A stretch of 42,249 nt of DNA, taken from Paenibacillus dendritiformis. GTDB taxonomy: Bacteria; Bacillota; Bacilli; Paenibacillales; Paenibacillaceae. Shown here piece after piece: positions 18,201 to 26,651 of the stretch (positions are counted from its first letter, which is position 1; every line of letters starts with the position of its first letter). The notes below the pieces were generated by a model. It was not told where the DNA came from. It saw only the letters and a list, made by a program, of their open reading frames with translations, and searched no databases. Location: positions 1 to 42,249 of the forward strand of contig NZ_LDIG01000122.1 of NCBI RefSeq assembly GCF_015845845.1, read 5' to 3'. The position numbers and the translations under genes are program-made.

Positions 18201-20750
18201 GTCTCCCGCGATCCGTCGCCGGAGGATGCGGAGGAGCTGGTGCAGGGCCTGCTGCATTTGTGCAGCGGCATGGCGGCTTATACTGTAGATTCGAGCATGC
18301 CGTTATTTGTCGTCACGCACGAATTGCAGCCGATTATCGGCGTCGAGGAGGCTCAGGCGATTCCTGCCGCCGTGATCGGAGCATGCAGCGGCCTAGCCGA
18401 AGCCTACTCATGGCTCCGCTGCCTGTCGATTGATGTCTCGGAGCGCGGCGGGACAGAGCAATTAGCGGGCCAGATTGCGGCGGAATGGTATAACGGCCCG
18501 GAGGAAGGCATGATAGGTTGGCGCGGCAATAAGCGCTGGATCGCGTTCTCTGAACCGATAAGGGGAAGAGGGAAACCTTCGCAGGGACAGGAGTATCAGC
18601 TCTTGAAGCCATTCTCGGTAAGCAGATTGAGCAGGTTCGCGGAGGACGCCCTTCCGTCGGCCGAGCGAATCATTCGCGCCAAGGAAGCGGCTCATCCCGC
18701 GGCCTTGCTGCGAGATCAGACCGAGATCGTTCATCTATTCGATCACATTGGCGTATGCTGCGCCGCAGCTTATTTCAAAGATCATCTGCTTACGGACGGT
18801 AAGCTGACCTACGCCATGGAAGAGATCTTCGCGAAGCTGGGCGTGATCGACCGCTTTAGAAGCTTTGTCTCCTTCTTGATCAACTGTGTGGCCGAGGCGG
18901 GGCTGGCTGCCGTGGAGAAGGACGAGATGATCGTGTTCGCGGCTTCCATCCATGACGTTCCGCGGCTCGAATCGGTGATGGAGCAGCTTCCTGCCCATCT
19001 TGGCGAACTAAAGCCTTATATGGAGCTGCTGCTTGCATGCGCGAGCCAATATGATGCGGTATTTCGCGGAGACAGGATGGCGACCGAGGTGCTGTATCCG
19101 GAAGGCCAATTCGATCTGCTGTATGAGCTGAACCGCAGGCTGCCCGAGTACTCCAAGCGCAATCTCTATGTAGCGGCCGTGCCCGGTATTGTAGCCGATC
19201 TGGCTCGCGGAGCCGCCCGGAAGCTGCGCATTCTGGAAATTGGCGGAGGAACGGGACTGCTTACATGGCCGCTATTATCCGCCTTGAAGCAGCAAGGGAT
19301 CGATGTCGAGTACCATTTTACGGATATCGGACAATCCTTTGTGGCCCGTGCAGAAGCGCAGGCGCAGCGGCTTGGATATTCGTTCGTGACCTGTTCCAAA
19401 TTCGATATTTCCAAAGACCCTGAAGCGCAAGGCATCGAGCCGAACGGCTACGATATGGTCATCAGCCTCAATGTGGTACAAGCGACTGCCGATATGGAGG
19501 CTTCCCTGCGGCACCTGAATGAGACGCTTGCTCCGGGCGGCTTGTTATTCCTTGTTCAGACGATGTACTTTCATCCGCTGCAAAACTTCATCTTCGGCCT
19601 GTCGCCAGGATGGTGGAACTACCAGCAAGATCCTCTGCGCGAAGACAAGATGCTTCTTGCGCCGGCCGAGTGGGCGCAAGTGCTGGAACGAAGCGCGTAT
19701 GATCGCATTGCGATGTTCCCGCCTGCAGGAAGAGAGCAAGAATCCGACGTTCATATCATTATGGCGCATCGGAGATACAGGGCTGACAGCAAGCCGAATG
19801 TTATGGCAATCCATTCGTTGGAAGAGGACTGGATCGCATGGACTCGTGAACGGACCGCGGAACCAAGCGACGAGCAGGCGGATGTGAACTCGTTGAAGGA
19901 AGCATGCTTCCAACGGCTTGAAGAGGCGATCACAGGCTTTGCAGGTGCGCAAGACACGACGTTTTCTGTGTTTATCCCGGTTCCTCCCATGCTGCTGGAT
20001 GAGACGAGCAGCATGTGCGAGTCCATTGGCGGAGCAATGGGGCTGGTGGAGGGGGTCATCCAAGCATCCAAAAATTGGCCTAACGCCACATTTTTTCTTG
20101 GAATTTCGACATCGTTCGGCATCAGAAGCCGAATCATCACCTGCGTAATCCAGCGGGCCATAGACAACCATAGCGGAACAGGATGGGCACTGCTCGAGCT
20201 GCCAAATCCGTCCGGGCCATGTCTGACCGAAGAGACATGGCGCATCGCGCATCAGAACCTGGGGAGAGCCATCCGAATCACGGCGGCTGGCGATGCGCGT
20301 TCTGAAGGCGACAGCCCGCTGCCTGCGGAGAACGCGATCAAGCCGCCCGCCGCCGGGGCACGCAGCAAAGCAAAATCCGCCTGTATATCAAGCCTTGCGG
20401 CCGTTCCGTTCAGGAACGATACGGAGCGGTTGCTGTATTCCATATTTGAGGATGTGCTGGGAGAGATCGAGCTTGGCACGGAGGATTCTTATTTCGATAT
20501 CGGCTTCGATTCCTTGTCCGGGTTGATGCTGAGCTCGAAGATCAGATCCCGGTTCCATGTCGGGCTTACCATCAAAGAAATGTACCGGCATTCCACGATC
20601 CGCGAGCTGGCGGATTACATAGACGGGCTGTCTCCCGCTCCGTCAGATCCGTCAAGTGCGGATCAATCGTCTGCAAACGCGGGGACACAGAGAGGAAGCA
20701 AGAATCTCAACGATTTATTGCTTGAAATAAACCTACATGCAGGAGGCTGA
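15237..20750 (+). CDS. PKS protein 3: KS - AT - C-methyltransferase - ACP
   Basis: The 1837-residue module overlaps the previous stop (TAATG). The ketosynthase (about 8-430) has the full triad Cys170, His304 and His344. The acyltransferase (about 518-860) has GHSLG with Ser607 and His706; the selectivity site reads RAGHS rather than the HAFH of malonyl- or YASH of methylmalonyl-type ATs, so the extender is unclear. A ketoreductase structural-type segment without a cofactor motif follows (about 905-1110). Then comes a SAM-dependent C-methyltransferase with EIGGGTG at 1334-1340 and an LAPGG block. After it is a second KR-structural-like fragment, but no catalytic KR, DH or ER. The ACP has IGFDS with Ser1759. 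The module should extend and alpha-methylate a chain while leaving the beta-keto group, unless a KR acts in trans. An ATG 6 nt downstream (15243) is an alternative start. Confidence 0.9.
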   Translation: MTMGQSSSLREFDIAIIGMAGRFPRADNADKLWDALKGGKDCITRGAQIVQSDTYVNAFGVIKDIDRFDADFFGIPATEAINMAPQQRILMETFHEAMENSGYVPETYDGLIGLFCGTDDFTYLWQHYDRIKSAPEEYAKLKMFNEGSLTGRLSYKFNLRGPSVVSRTACSTSLTTVHLACQSLLHYESDIAVAGGVSITQFQDGYYPLEGALSDDGFTRAYDENSSGFVKGNGAGLVVLKRLEEAVQDRDHIYAVIKGSAINNDGSRKAGFTAPSVQAQVSLIRRAIEMAGVHPEDIQYIEGHGTATTLGDAVELKALKQVFQGNAAGQPYCAIGSIKSNVGHLNIAAGIAGLIKTTLMIKHGMLVPSLYCSTPNAELKDSPFYVNGKLQKWESGKPRLAGVSSFGIGGANAHIILEEEPAGRREASGEKPQILIISARTEQALLHMSERLAEHMDRQPDLQLQDAAYTLQIGRKQLAYRRFLVGGSWKEMQAVGDKTIRNQTHTVTEQNAPDVIFMFPGGGSQYIQAGQELYQHCFVFREELNLCAALLEPMLDANLMDRLYGGSRDEEPMRLDMEMAAIFSISYAMARTWIAHGVTPSALIGHSLGEYAAACISGIFSLKDALFLVVQRARLFERLDEGAMLSVSLSEEKLRPLLAPGVSIAAINAPERLLVTGSVPCIEEFAERLQARDIAYSPLAAKRAGHSEAVASIIEPFRRALEQVHFGRMEIPIISTLYGRRITDKSMQRADYWLRQMRECVRFGDGVREAAAQEHVLLLEVGPGNQLALLANRQLKRRRSAFALSSLVENRSSYSHFLHALGQLWLRGAEIKWEELHRDSEPYRVPLPTYPFERQRYWKEAKPMPSSSLHGASAYEAVQAGAQASTELWKQALPPEEAPAPDAELTWLVIMPKDVSGMPLAKSLAGRLAEDGQFVIEVRAHSHFRRISSRQYEVDFTDEKGYLPLLEELHQANNMPARIVYLGAYFPEVSRDPSPEDAEELVQGLLHLCSGMAAYTVDSSMPLFVVTHELQPIIGVEEAQAIPAAVIGACSGLAEAYSWLRCLSIDVSERGGTEQLAGQIAAEWYNGPEEGMIGWRGNKRWIAFSEPIRGRGKPSQGQEYQLLKPFSVSRLSRFAEDALPSAERIIRAKEAAHPAALLRDQTEIVHLFDHIGVCCAAAYFKDHLLTDGKLTYAMEEIFAKLGVIDRFRSFVSFLINCVAEAGLAAVEKDEMIVFAASIHDVPRLESVMEQLPAHLGELKPYMELLLACASQYDAVFRGDRMATEVLYPEGQFDLLYELNRRLPEYSKRNLYVAAVPGIVADLARGAARKLRILEIGGGTGLLTWPLLSALKQQGIDVEYHFTDIGQSFVARAEAQAQRLGYSFVTCSKFDISKDPEAQGIEPNGYDMVISLNVVQATADMEASLRHLNETLAPGGLLFLVQTMYFHPLQNFIFGLSPGWWNYQQDPLREDKMLLAPAEWAQVLERSAYDRIAMFPPAGREQESDVHIIMAHRRYRADSKPNVMAIHSLEEDWIAWTRERTAEPSDEQADVNSLKEACFQRLEEAITGFAGAQDTTFSVFIPVPPMLLDETSSMCESIGGAMGLVEGVIQASKNWPNATFFLGISTSFGIRSRIITCVIQRAIDNHSGTGWALLELPNPSGPCLTEETWRIAHQNLGRAIRITAAGDARSEGDSPLPAENAIKPPAAGARSKAKSACISSLAAVPFRNDTERLLYSIFEDVLGEIELGTEDSYFDIGFDSLSGLMLSSKIRSRFHVGLTIKEMYRHSTIRELADYIDGLSPAPSDPSSADQSSANAGTQRGSKNLNDLLLEINLHAGG

Positions 20751-20752
20751 CG

Positions 20753-23700
20753 ATGCTGCCGATTCATAAGCTGGACACGTTATCATCCGATCAACGAACC
20801 ATGCTCTTGAACGCGATCTCGGAGAGAGGACGCGAGTATAATATATTCCCGCTGTCATCGGAACAAAAGCGAATGTGGTTTCTGTACCGGACGGATACGG
20901 ATAACCCTTGGTACAACGCGGGGATCGAGCTTGTCTTTCAGGGCCGGCCCGACGTGAGCCTCGCAGAGAGGACGCTAAATCTATTGCTTGAACGGCATGA
21001 GATTTTGCGCACCCTGTATTTCTCGCTTGAAGGCATTCCGTTTCAAGCCGTTCAGCAAGACCGGGCATTCCCACTGCCTGTCCGAACCATCGGCGCGGAC
21101 GCAACGGAACAAGAACGCACAGAAACCATCGGCAAATGGAGACAAGAACAGCGAATGACGCCGTTTCGCTTGGACCAGGACATTCCGATGCGCGCCTTAT
21201 GGGTTCACACGGCGGCGGAAGAAGCCATCCTGATGCTGACCTTCCATCATATTGCGATGGACGGCTGGTCATTCGGGCTTTTGTTCGAGGAATTCGTTGC
21301 CATTTATCGCGCGCTCATGAACCGGGTTCAGCCCGAGCTGCCTCATGTAACGGCGCAGTATGCGGATTATGCCTGCTGGCAGGAAGAAATGATAAAGCGC
21401 GATTCGTTCCAACGCCAGCTTGAATACTGGAAGCGAACGCTGCAGTTGGACCCGGAACGCACGGAGCTGAACTTGCCCCAGGATGAAGCCGCTGCGGAAG
21501 GCCGCGCCCGTGCCAACATGGTCAAGCTGCAAGTTGACGGCGCTGCGCTGCAGAGGCTCAAGCATGTCGCCCGGGAGTCGAGAACGTCTACCTTCGCCGC
21601 ATTATTGTCCGTCTACTGCATCCTCATCCATCGGTATACGGATCAGCGGCATATCCGGGTCGGCACGCCTATTGTCAATCGCCAGCAGGAGAAATTTGAG
21701 CGCACATTCGGTTTTTTCGCCAATACGCTTGTGCTGTCCGCCTCGGTCGACGGACATGATACGTTCCGTTCGGTTCTGGAGACGGTCACGCGCAACATGA
21801 TGGAAGCCTTCGCGCATCAGGACGTTCCCTTTGATCATGTGGTGGAGGCGGCAGGCGCTCATCGACATCTATCTGCCAATCCGCTGTTCGAGGTTATGTT
21901 CACGATGCACCATGAAGGACTGCTCAAGCATGCGATGGGACGGATCCATGAATTGCCGGAAGCAACGGTGCAGCTTCGCCCCTTGAGCCACGATCAGGTC
22001 GAGGATGTGCAATTCCATATTGTCTTTACGGCGGTTGAGACCCCGGATGCGCTGGAGATCGTGTGCACCTATCAAGCCGATCTGTATGCGAAGGAGCGAA
22101 TTGAAGCCTTGCTGCATTGCTTTCATCTGCTGCTGCAGCAGGCGATGACATGCCCGGATGAGCCGCTGCGCCAGTTCAAGCTTGTAAATAGGGAAGAGGA
22201 GGCTCGCTATGAGGCGGCATGGGGGCACGGCGTGCTTCCGTATCGTCCGTCGCAACTACGTGAGCTGTGGATGCCGCTTCCGCTGAGGAATATGACGCTG
22301 AGGCGCCGCTGCGCGGACGGCTGCCTTGTCTCGATAGCAGACGGGAACGGGATCGTCTGCCCGCCTTATTTTGAAGGCAACGTGTACGTGTGCAGCAACG
22401 GACAAGAACCGGTGCAGTGGTACAAGACAGGGGATCGGGGATATTGGAACGCCAGCGGCGAGCTGCAGCTCACAAGCACAGCCTTTCCCAGCGTCTCGAT
22501 TGGCACTTCATCCGCAAGCACTGCCGTGATCGCTAGGGAACTGCTGCAGCACACCTCTGCCACAGACTGCTATATATCCATCGTGCGCGCCGAGAGTCCG
22601 TATCTGTTGATCTTCTATGTCGCGGAGCAGGATATCCCGAGACACACAATCCTGTCCTATATTCCATCCGAGCTGTCGTTCACGGCCATCCGCCTCCACC
22701 ATATTCCGCGTACTTCGGATGGAAGCATCGACGGCAGGCAGCTGGCGAGGGACTACGTCCAGGACGCGGCCGATGCGCTTCAGTTGAAGCAGCAGGTGCT
22801 GCTTCATGCCGACGTTGACCAGGCCGAGCTGCTGCCCGAGGTTATTCGGCCCATGCAAGGCAAGTATGCGCTTGACAGTCTGCGAACACAGGAGACGGAC
22901 GCCCGCAACGATGCAAGCGCGGGCGAACAGCCGCATGCCGAAGTGCCGGAACATCCGTTACATCCGGAACAGACAGCGGCCAAGACCAAGGCCATTGCTT
23001 CGGGGGGCAGGCTGGGGGCAAGCAGCTACCGTCATATCGGGCAGCTGCTGCAAGCGGCAGCGCGGCAGCATCCACGCCACGGCGTCGGTATCGTTAACAA
23101 CGAGGACACTTTTGTCAGTTATGCGGAGATCGAAGATTATGCCGCGCGCATCCATTCCCGGTTAGCTGAGGAGGGACTCGTTCCCGGGAATTTTGTCATT
23201 TTCCAGATAAAGCGGCTCGATTTGTTTATTTATGCATTTTGGGGCTGCATGATGGGCGGGTATATTCCGGTTCCGCTTGATGTGCCTGCTCAGGCAGGAG
23301 ACGAAGAAGCGGCTGCCGTCAAGCTGTCCCGCGTATCGGAGCTGCTGGACTTCCCGATCGTAATCGCGGATGCGGCCGGCACGGCGGTTGTGCAAGACGT
23401 GCTTGGTCCATCGGCGAGCATCCGGGCCGCGGAACAATTGATTCTGCATCCCCATGACGGCATTCATTATTACCAGCCGCGGGAAACCGATGTTGCGCTC
23501 CTGATGTGCACATCCGGCAGCACGGGGATTCCGAAAGGGGTGCAGCTCTCCCATCGCAACATCATCAAGCAATCCCAGGCAGCCGCACAGGTGAACGGGT
23601 TGACGAGCGATGATATTAGCGTGAACTGGATGCCGCTCGTTCATGTCGGCGGCATCGTCATGTTCCACATACGCGATGTGTACTGCGGGATGAAGCAATA

Positions 23701-26620
23701 CCATGCCTATACGGATTATATTTTGCAGCAGCCGCTGCGCTGGATCGATCTGCTGGATGCGACTAGGGCTACCGTGACCTGGGCGCCCAACTTCGCCTAT
23801 GGGCTTGTGCTGGAGCATCGCGAGCAAGCGGGCAAGCAGCGGCGGGATCTGAGCCGCATGCGCGTCATGATGAACGGCGGAGAAGGCATTAATGCAAGAA
23901 CTTGCGCTGCATTTATCGAGCTCTTTCAAGACCAAGGCTTATCGCCGCAGGCCATGCGACCGACTTGGGGGATGACGGAAACCTCCTCTGCCGTTACTTA
24001 TTCCAGACGCTTTCAAGAAATCGTCCGTCATGGGATGACGAGTCCCGTCGAAGCAGGAGAGCCGGTGCCCGGCATAGAGCTGCGCATTACCGATGATCAA
24101 GGCCGCGTGGTCGCCGAAGGGGCAATCGGTCATCTGGAGGTGCGCGGCGAGACGGTCACGGCCGGATACTATCGTAATCCGGAGCAGAACCGGATCAGCT
24201 TCGATGCGGAGGGCTGGTTCCGCACCGGCGATCTGGCGGTGATTGCCGGCGGCCGGCTCTCGATTGCCGGCAGAAGCAAGGATGTCATTATCATTAACGG
24301 CATGAACTATAATTGCGTCGACATCGAGCAAGCGGTGGAAGCAACCGGCGGCGCGGCGGCAGGCTGTACAGCCATGTGCGCCTATACCGATTCCGACGAT
24401 TCCGGGCGACAGAACGAGCGGATTGCTCTTTTCTATGTACCGAACGAATCTGCGGATAATCAGGACGGCCTTCTTCTCATTAAAACTGCGCTCCATCGCC
24501 AATGCGGCCAGCAAGCCGACGTGTACATTGCTTTAACGCGGGAAGAGATTCCGCGAACGGCGATCGGAAAAATTCAGAAAAACGTGCTGCTGGAAAGGTG
24601 GAAGCGAGGCGATTATGCGGAGCAGGGCGACAGCGCCGGCCAGATGCTCCCGGCGTGGTTCTATGCGCCCGAATGGAGACAGGCCGATGTGCATCTTACG
24701 CTTGCGGCCCATCAGCCAGAGAACTGCCTCCTGCTCATGCATGCCGCAGGGCTCGGACCGGCTCTCGCCGGGATGCTGGAGCAAGCGGGCCATCAATGCT
24801 ATGCCGTAACGCTGGCGGCCGCCAACAAGAAGGATGGACGCCGCTATACGGTGGACGCCTGGTCCAGAGAGAATGTGGACTGGGTCATGGCGGATCTGGC
24901 AGCGCAATCTATACACCTTCACCGTCTCATTCATGTGCTCGGATATGACGCCGGAATCGGCGCCGCCAGCGACAGACGGGCAAGTACGGAGACCTGTCTG
25001 GAGTCGGCGGCCAGCCTGCTGCATTTTGTCCAGTCCTATCTGAATCATATGGAACGGCCAGCGTCCGCCAGATGTATTGTCGTTACCCGATCCGCGTTCA
25101 AGGTGGAACCGGAGGACTCCGCAGCGTGGAGCAGCGGGGCAGCGGCCGGGCTGCTTCAGTCCCTTGGGCTGGAGGAGTCGCAGTTCACCGTAACTCAGCT
25201 CGATCTCGATGGGCCGGACTCCATGTCCATGCTCGAACAGGGGGCTGTCGTCATACGGGAAATGGAAGCGCCATCCCCTGAACCGCAGGTCGCTTATCGC
25301 AACGGAAACAGATATTTGCCCGTCCTCATCCCCTTCGATATGAAGGAAACGATTGCGTCCTCACCGGCGGCGTTGAAGCGGGGCGCCGCCTATGTGATCA
25401 CCGGCGGCTTGGGAGGCATTGGCCGGCTTGTATGCCGGCATTTGCTGGCCGCATACGGAGCCGAAGTGATTGTCATCGGCAGGACGGATCTAAGCGAAGC
25501 TACGGCAAAAGCGGTTGAACGGCGGCAAGCGCTGCAGCGTTTGCAGCGGCTCGGCCGCATCCGGTATATCTTGCTGGATATCGGACAACCGGGTGAATTG
25601 CAAAACATATTAGCCCAGATACACCGGGAGGGATCAATCAGCGGCATCTTCCACTTGGCGGCCGAAGGCAGCCTTCTCGACTATTGGCAGAATGCGTCGA
25701 ATCGGCTTGTACAGAGCGAGACCCTGGATTATTTCCGTACGATGTTCGCGGCGAGAGTGCAAGGAGCTGAACAGATTTTTAGCTTCGCCCGGCAGCATCC
25801 CGGCATCAAGGTCATCTTATTCAACAGCGTCAACGGACTATTCGGCGGCAGCGCATTTGCGGCCTATTCCGCGGCCAATAGCTGTGCAAGAGCCCTGGCT
25901 GACAGCTATGCAGGGACCGTAGACGTTATCAGCCTGTATTGGAGCATGTGGGATGACATCGGCATGAGCAGCAGCAATCTGAGCGGAGCGAAAGAAGCCA
26001 GTAATCAGATGGGCTATATGCCTATTCTGCCGCGTGAGGGTATGCAAAGTCTTGAGCTTGCGCTAAGGCTGAACGCTCCTCACGTGGTCATCGGTATTGA
26101 CGGCTGCAATGCCAATCTGAATGTCAGGCATCGATCTATCCAGGCCAATCCGCTGATCAAGTGGCATGTGCTGTACTCCGCCCGCAGCGGCAGGGAAATT
26201 CCGCCGGACGAGTTGCTATCGATGCAGAGGAAGGGAGCATCGCTCCTCTTCATGGAGAGTTGGCCTGCGGATTGGAAGAACGCGCAGAACATAACGGATA
26301 TTTTGCCGCAAGCGACCATATCAAGAAGTCCTCAAGACAGCTTGCCCAAGAATGAGACGGAACGGGAATTATGCGCAATATGGACAGAACTGCTTGGACA
26401 TCAGAACTTCGATGTGGAGCGCAAATTTTTCGAGGCCGGCGGCAACTCCATCCGGAGCTTGCAGTTATTGAGCCGGATCAATGAGACATTCGGGCTGGAG
26501 GTCTCGATTGCGGACATTTTCCAATACAGCTCCATTCGGGAAATGAGCGCTTATATCCGCTCCTTGAAGCAAGGGGAAATGCCGGATGATGAGGATTCGA
26601 TAATCGGGATGACCTTTTGA
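20753..26620 (+). CDS. NRPS protein 4: C - pseudoA remnant - FAAL-like A - KR - T
   Basis: The 1955-residue protein begins 2 nt after the previous stop with AGGAGG in front. The condensation domain (about 18-440) has the intact HHIAMDG at 165-171. Residues about 455-690 look like only the C-terminal part of an adenylation domain: YKTGDRG and a GELQL block survive, but the core is gone and the A10 Lys is lost (DGSID). A linker of about 60 residues leads to a complete FAAL-like adenylation domain (about 770-1280) with TSGSTGIPKG near 920, NWMPLVHVGG, APNFAY, GMTE and GKIQK. Then come a structural KR half, a KR with TGGLGGIG (about 1550-1557) and Tyr in FAAYSAAN, and a T domain with AGGNS (Ser1899). 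The usual catalytic KR Lys is replaced by Arg1668 (ARVQG). If the substrate is a keto acid reduced to a hydroxy acid, the C domain would form an ester; this is inference. Confidence 0.87.
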   Translation: MLPIHKLDTLSSDQRTMLLNAISERGREYNIFPLSSEQKRMWFLYRTDTDNPWYNAGIELVFQGRPDVSLAERTLNLLLERHEILRTLYFSLEGIPFQAVQQDRAFPLPVRTIGADATEQERTETIGKWRQEQRMTPFRLDQDIPMRALWVHTAAEEAILMLTFHHIAMDGWSFGLLFEEFVAIYRALMNRVQPELPHVTAQYADYACWQEEMIKRDSFQRQLEYWKRTLQLDPERTELNLPQDEAAAEGRARANMVKLQVDGAALQRLKHVARESRTSTFAALLSVYCILIHRYTDQRHIRVGTPIVNRQQEKFERTFGFFANTLVLSASVDGHDTFRSVLETVTRNMMEAFAHQDVPFDHVVEAAGAHRHLSANPLFEVMFTMHHEGLLKHAMGRIHELPEATVQLRPLSHDQVEDVQFHIVFTAVETPDALEIVCTYQADLYAKERIEALLHCFHLLLQQAMTCPDEPLRQFKLVNREEEARYEAAWGHGVLPYRPSQLRELWMPLPLRNMTLRRRCADGCLVSIADGNGIVCPPYFEGNVYVCSNGQEPVQWYKTGDRGYWNASGELQLTSTAFPSVSIGTSSASTAVIARELLQHTSATDCYISIVRAESPYLLIFYVAEQDIPRHTILSYIPSELSFTAIRLHHIPRTSDGSIDGRQLARDYVQDAADALQLKQQVLLHADVDQAELLPEVIRPMQGKYALDSLRTQETDARNDASAGEQPHAEVPEHPLHPEQTAAKTKAIASGGRLGASSYRHIGQLLQAAARQHPRHGVGIVNNEDTFVSYAEIEDYAARIHSRLAEEGLVPGNFVIFQIKRLDLFIYAFWGCMMGGYIPVPLDVPAQAGDEEAAAVKLSRVSELLDFPIVIADAAGTAVVQDVLGPSASIRAAEQLILHPHDGIHYYQPRETDVALLMCTSGSTGIPKGVQLSHRNIIKQSQAAAQVNGLTSDDISVNWMPLVHVGGIVMFHIRDVYCGMKQYHAYTDYILQQPLRWIDLLDATRATVTWAPNFAYGLVLEHREQAGKQRRDLSRMRVMMNGGEGINARTCAAFIELFQDQGLSPQAMRPTWGMTETSSAVTYSRRFQEIVRHGMTSPVEAGEPVPGIELRITDDQGRVVAEGAIGHLEVRGETVTAGYYRNPEQNRISFDAEGWFRTGDLAVIAGGRLSIAGRSKDVIIINGMNYNCVDIEQAVEATGGAAAGCTAMCAYTDSDDSGRQNERIALFYVPNESADNQDGLLLIKTALHRQCGQQADVYIALTREEIPRTAIGKIQKNVLLERWKRGDYAEQGDSAGQMLPAWFYAPEWRQADVHLTLAAHQPENCLLLMHAAGLGPALAGMLEQAGHQCYAVTLAAANKKDGRRYTVDAWSRENVDWVMADLAAQSIHLHRLIHVLGYDAGIGAASDRRASTETCLESAASLLHFVQSYLNHMERPASARCIVVTRSAFKVEPEDSAAWSSGAAAGLLQSLGLEESQFTVTQLDLDGPDSMSMLEQGAVVIREMEAPSPEPQVAYRNGNRYLPVLIPFDMKETIASSPAALKRGAAYVITGGLGGIGRLVCRHLLAAYGAEVIVIGRTDLSEATAKAVERRQALQRLQRLGRIRYILLDIGQPGELQNILAQIHREGSISGIFHLAAEGSLLDYWQNASNRLVQSETLDYFRTMFAARVQGAEQIFSFARQHPGIKVILFNSVNGLFGGSAFAAYSAANSCARALADSYAGTVDVISLYWSMWDDIGMSSSNLSGAKEASNQMGYMPILPREGMQSLELALRLNAPHVVIGIDGCNANLNVRHRSIQANPLIKWHVLYSARSGREIPPDELLSMQRKGASLLFMESWPADWKNAQNITDILPQATISRSPQDSLPKNETERELCAIWTELLGHQNFDVERKFFEAGGNSIRSLQLLSRINETFGLEVSIADIFQYSSIREMSAYIRSLKQGEMPDDEDSIIGMTF

Positions 26621-26651
26621 AAGTGCATTGTGAAAAAGGAGGGGCAGGAGT

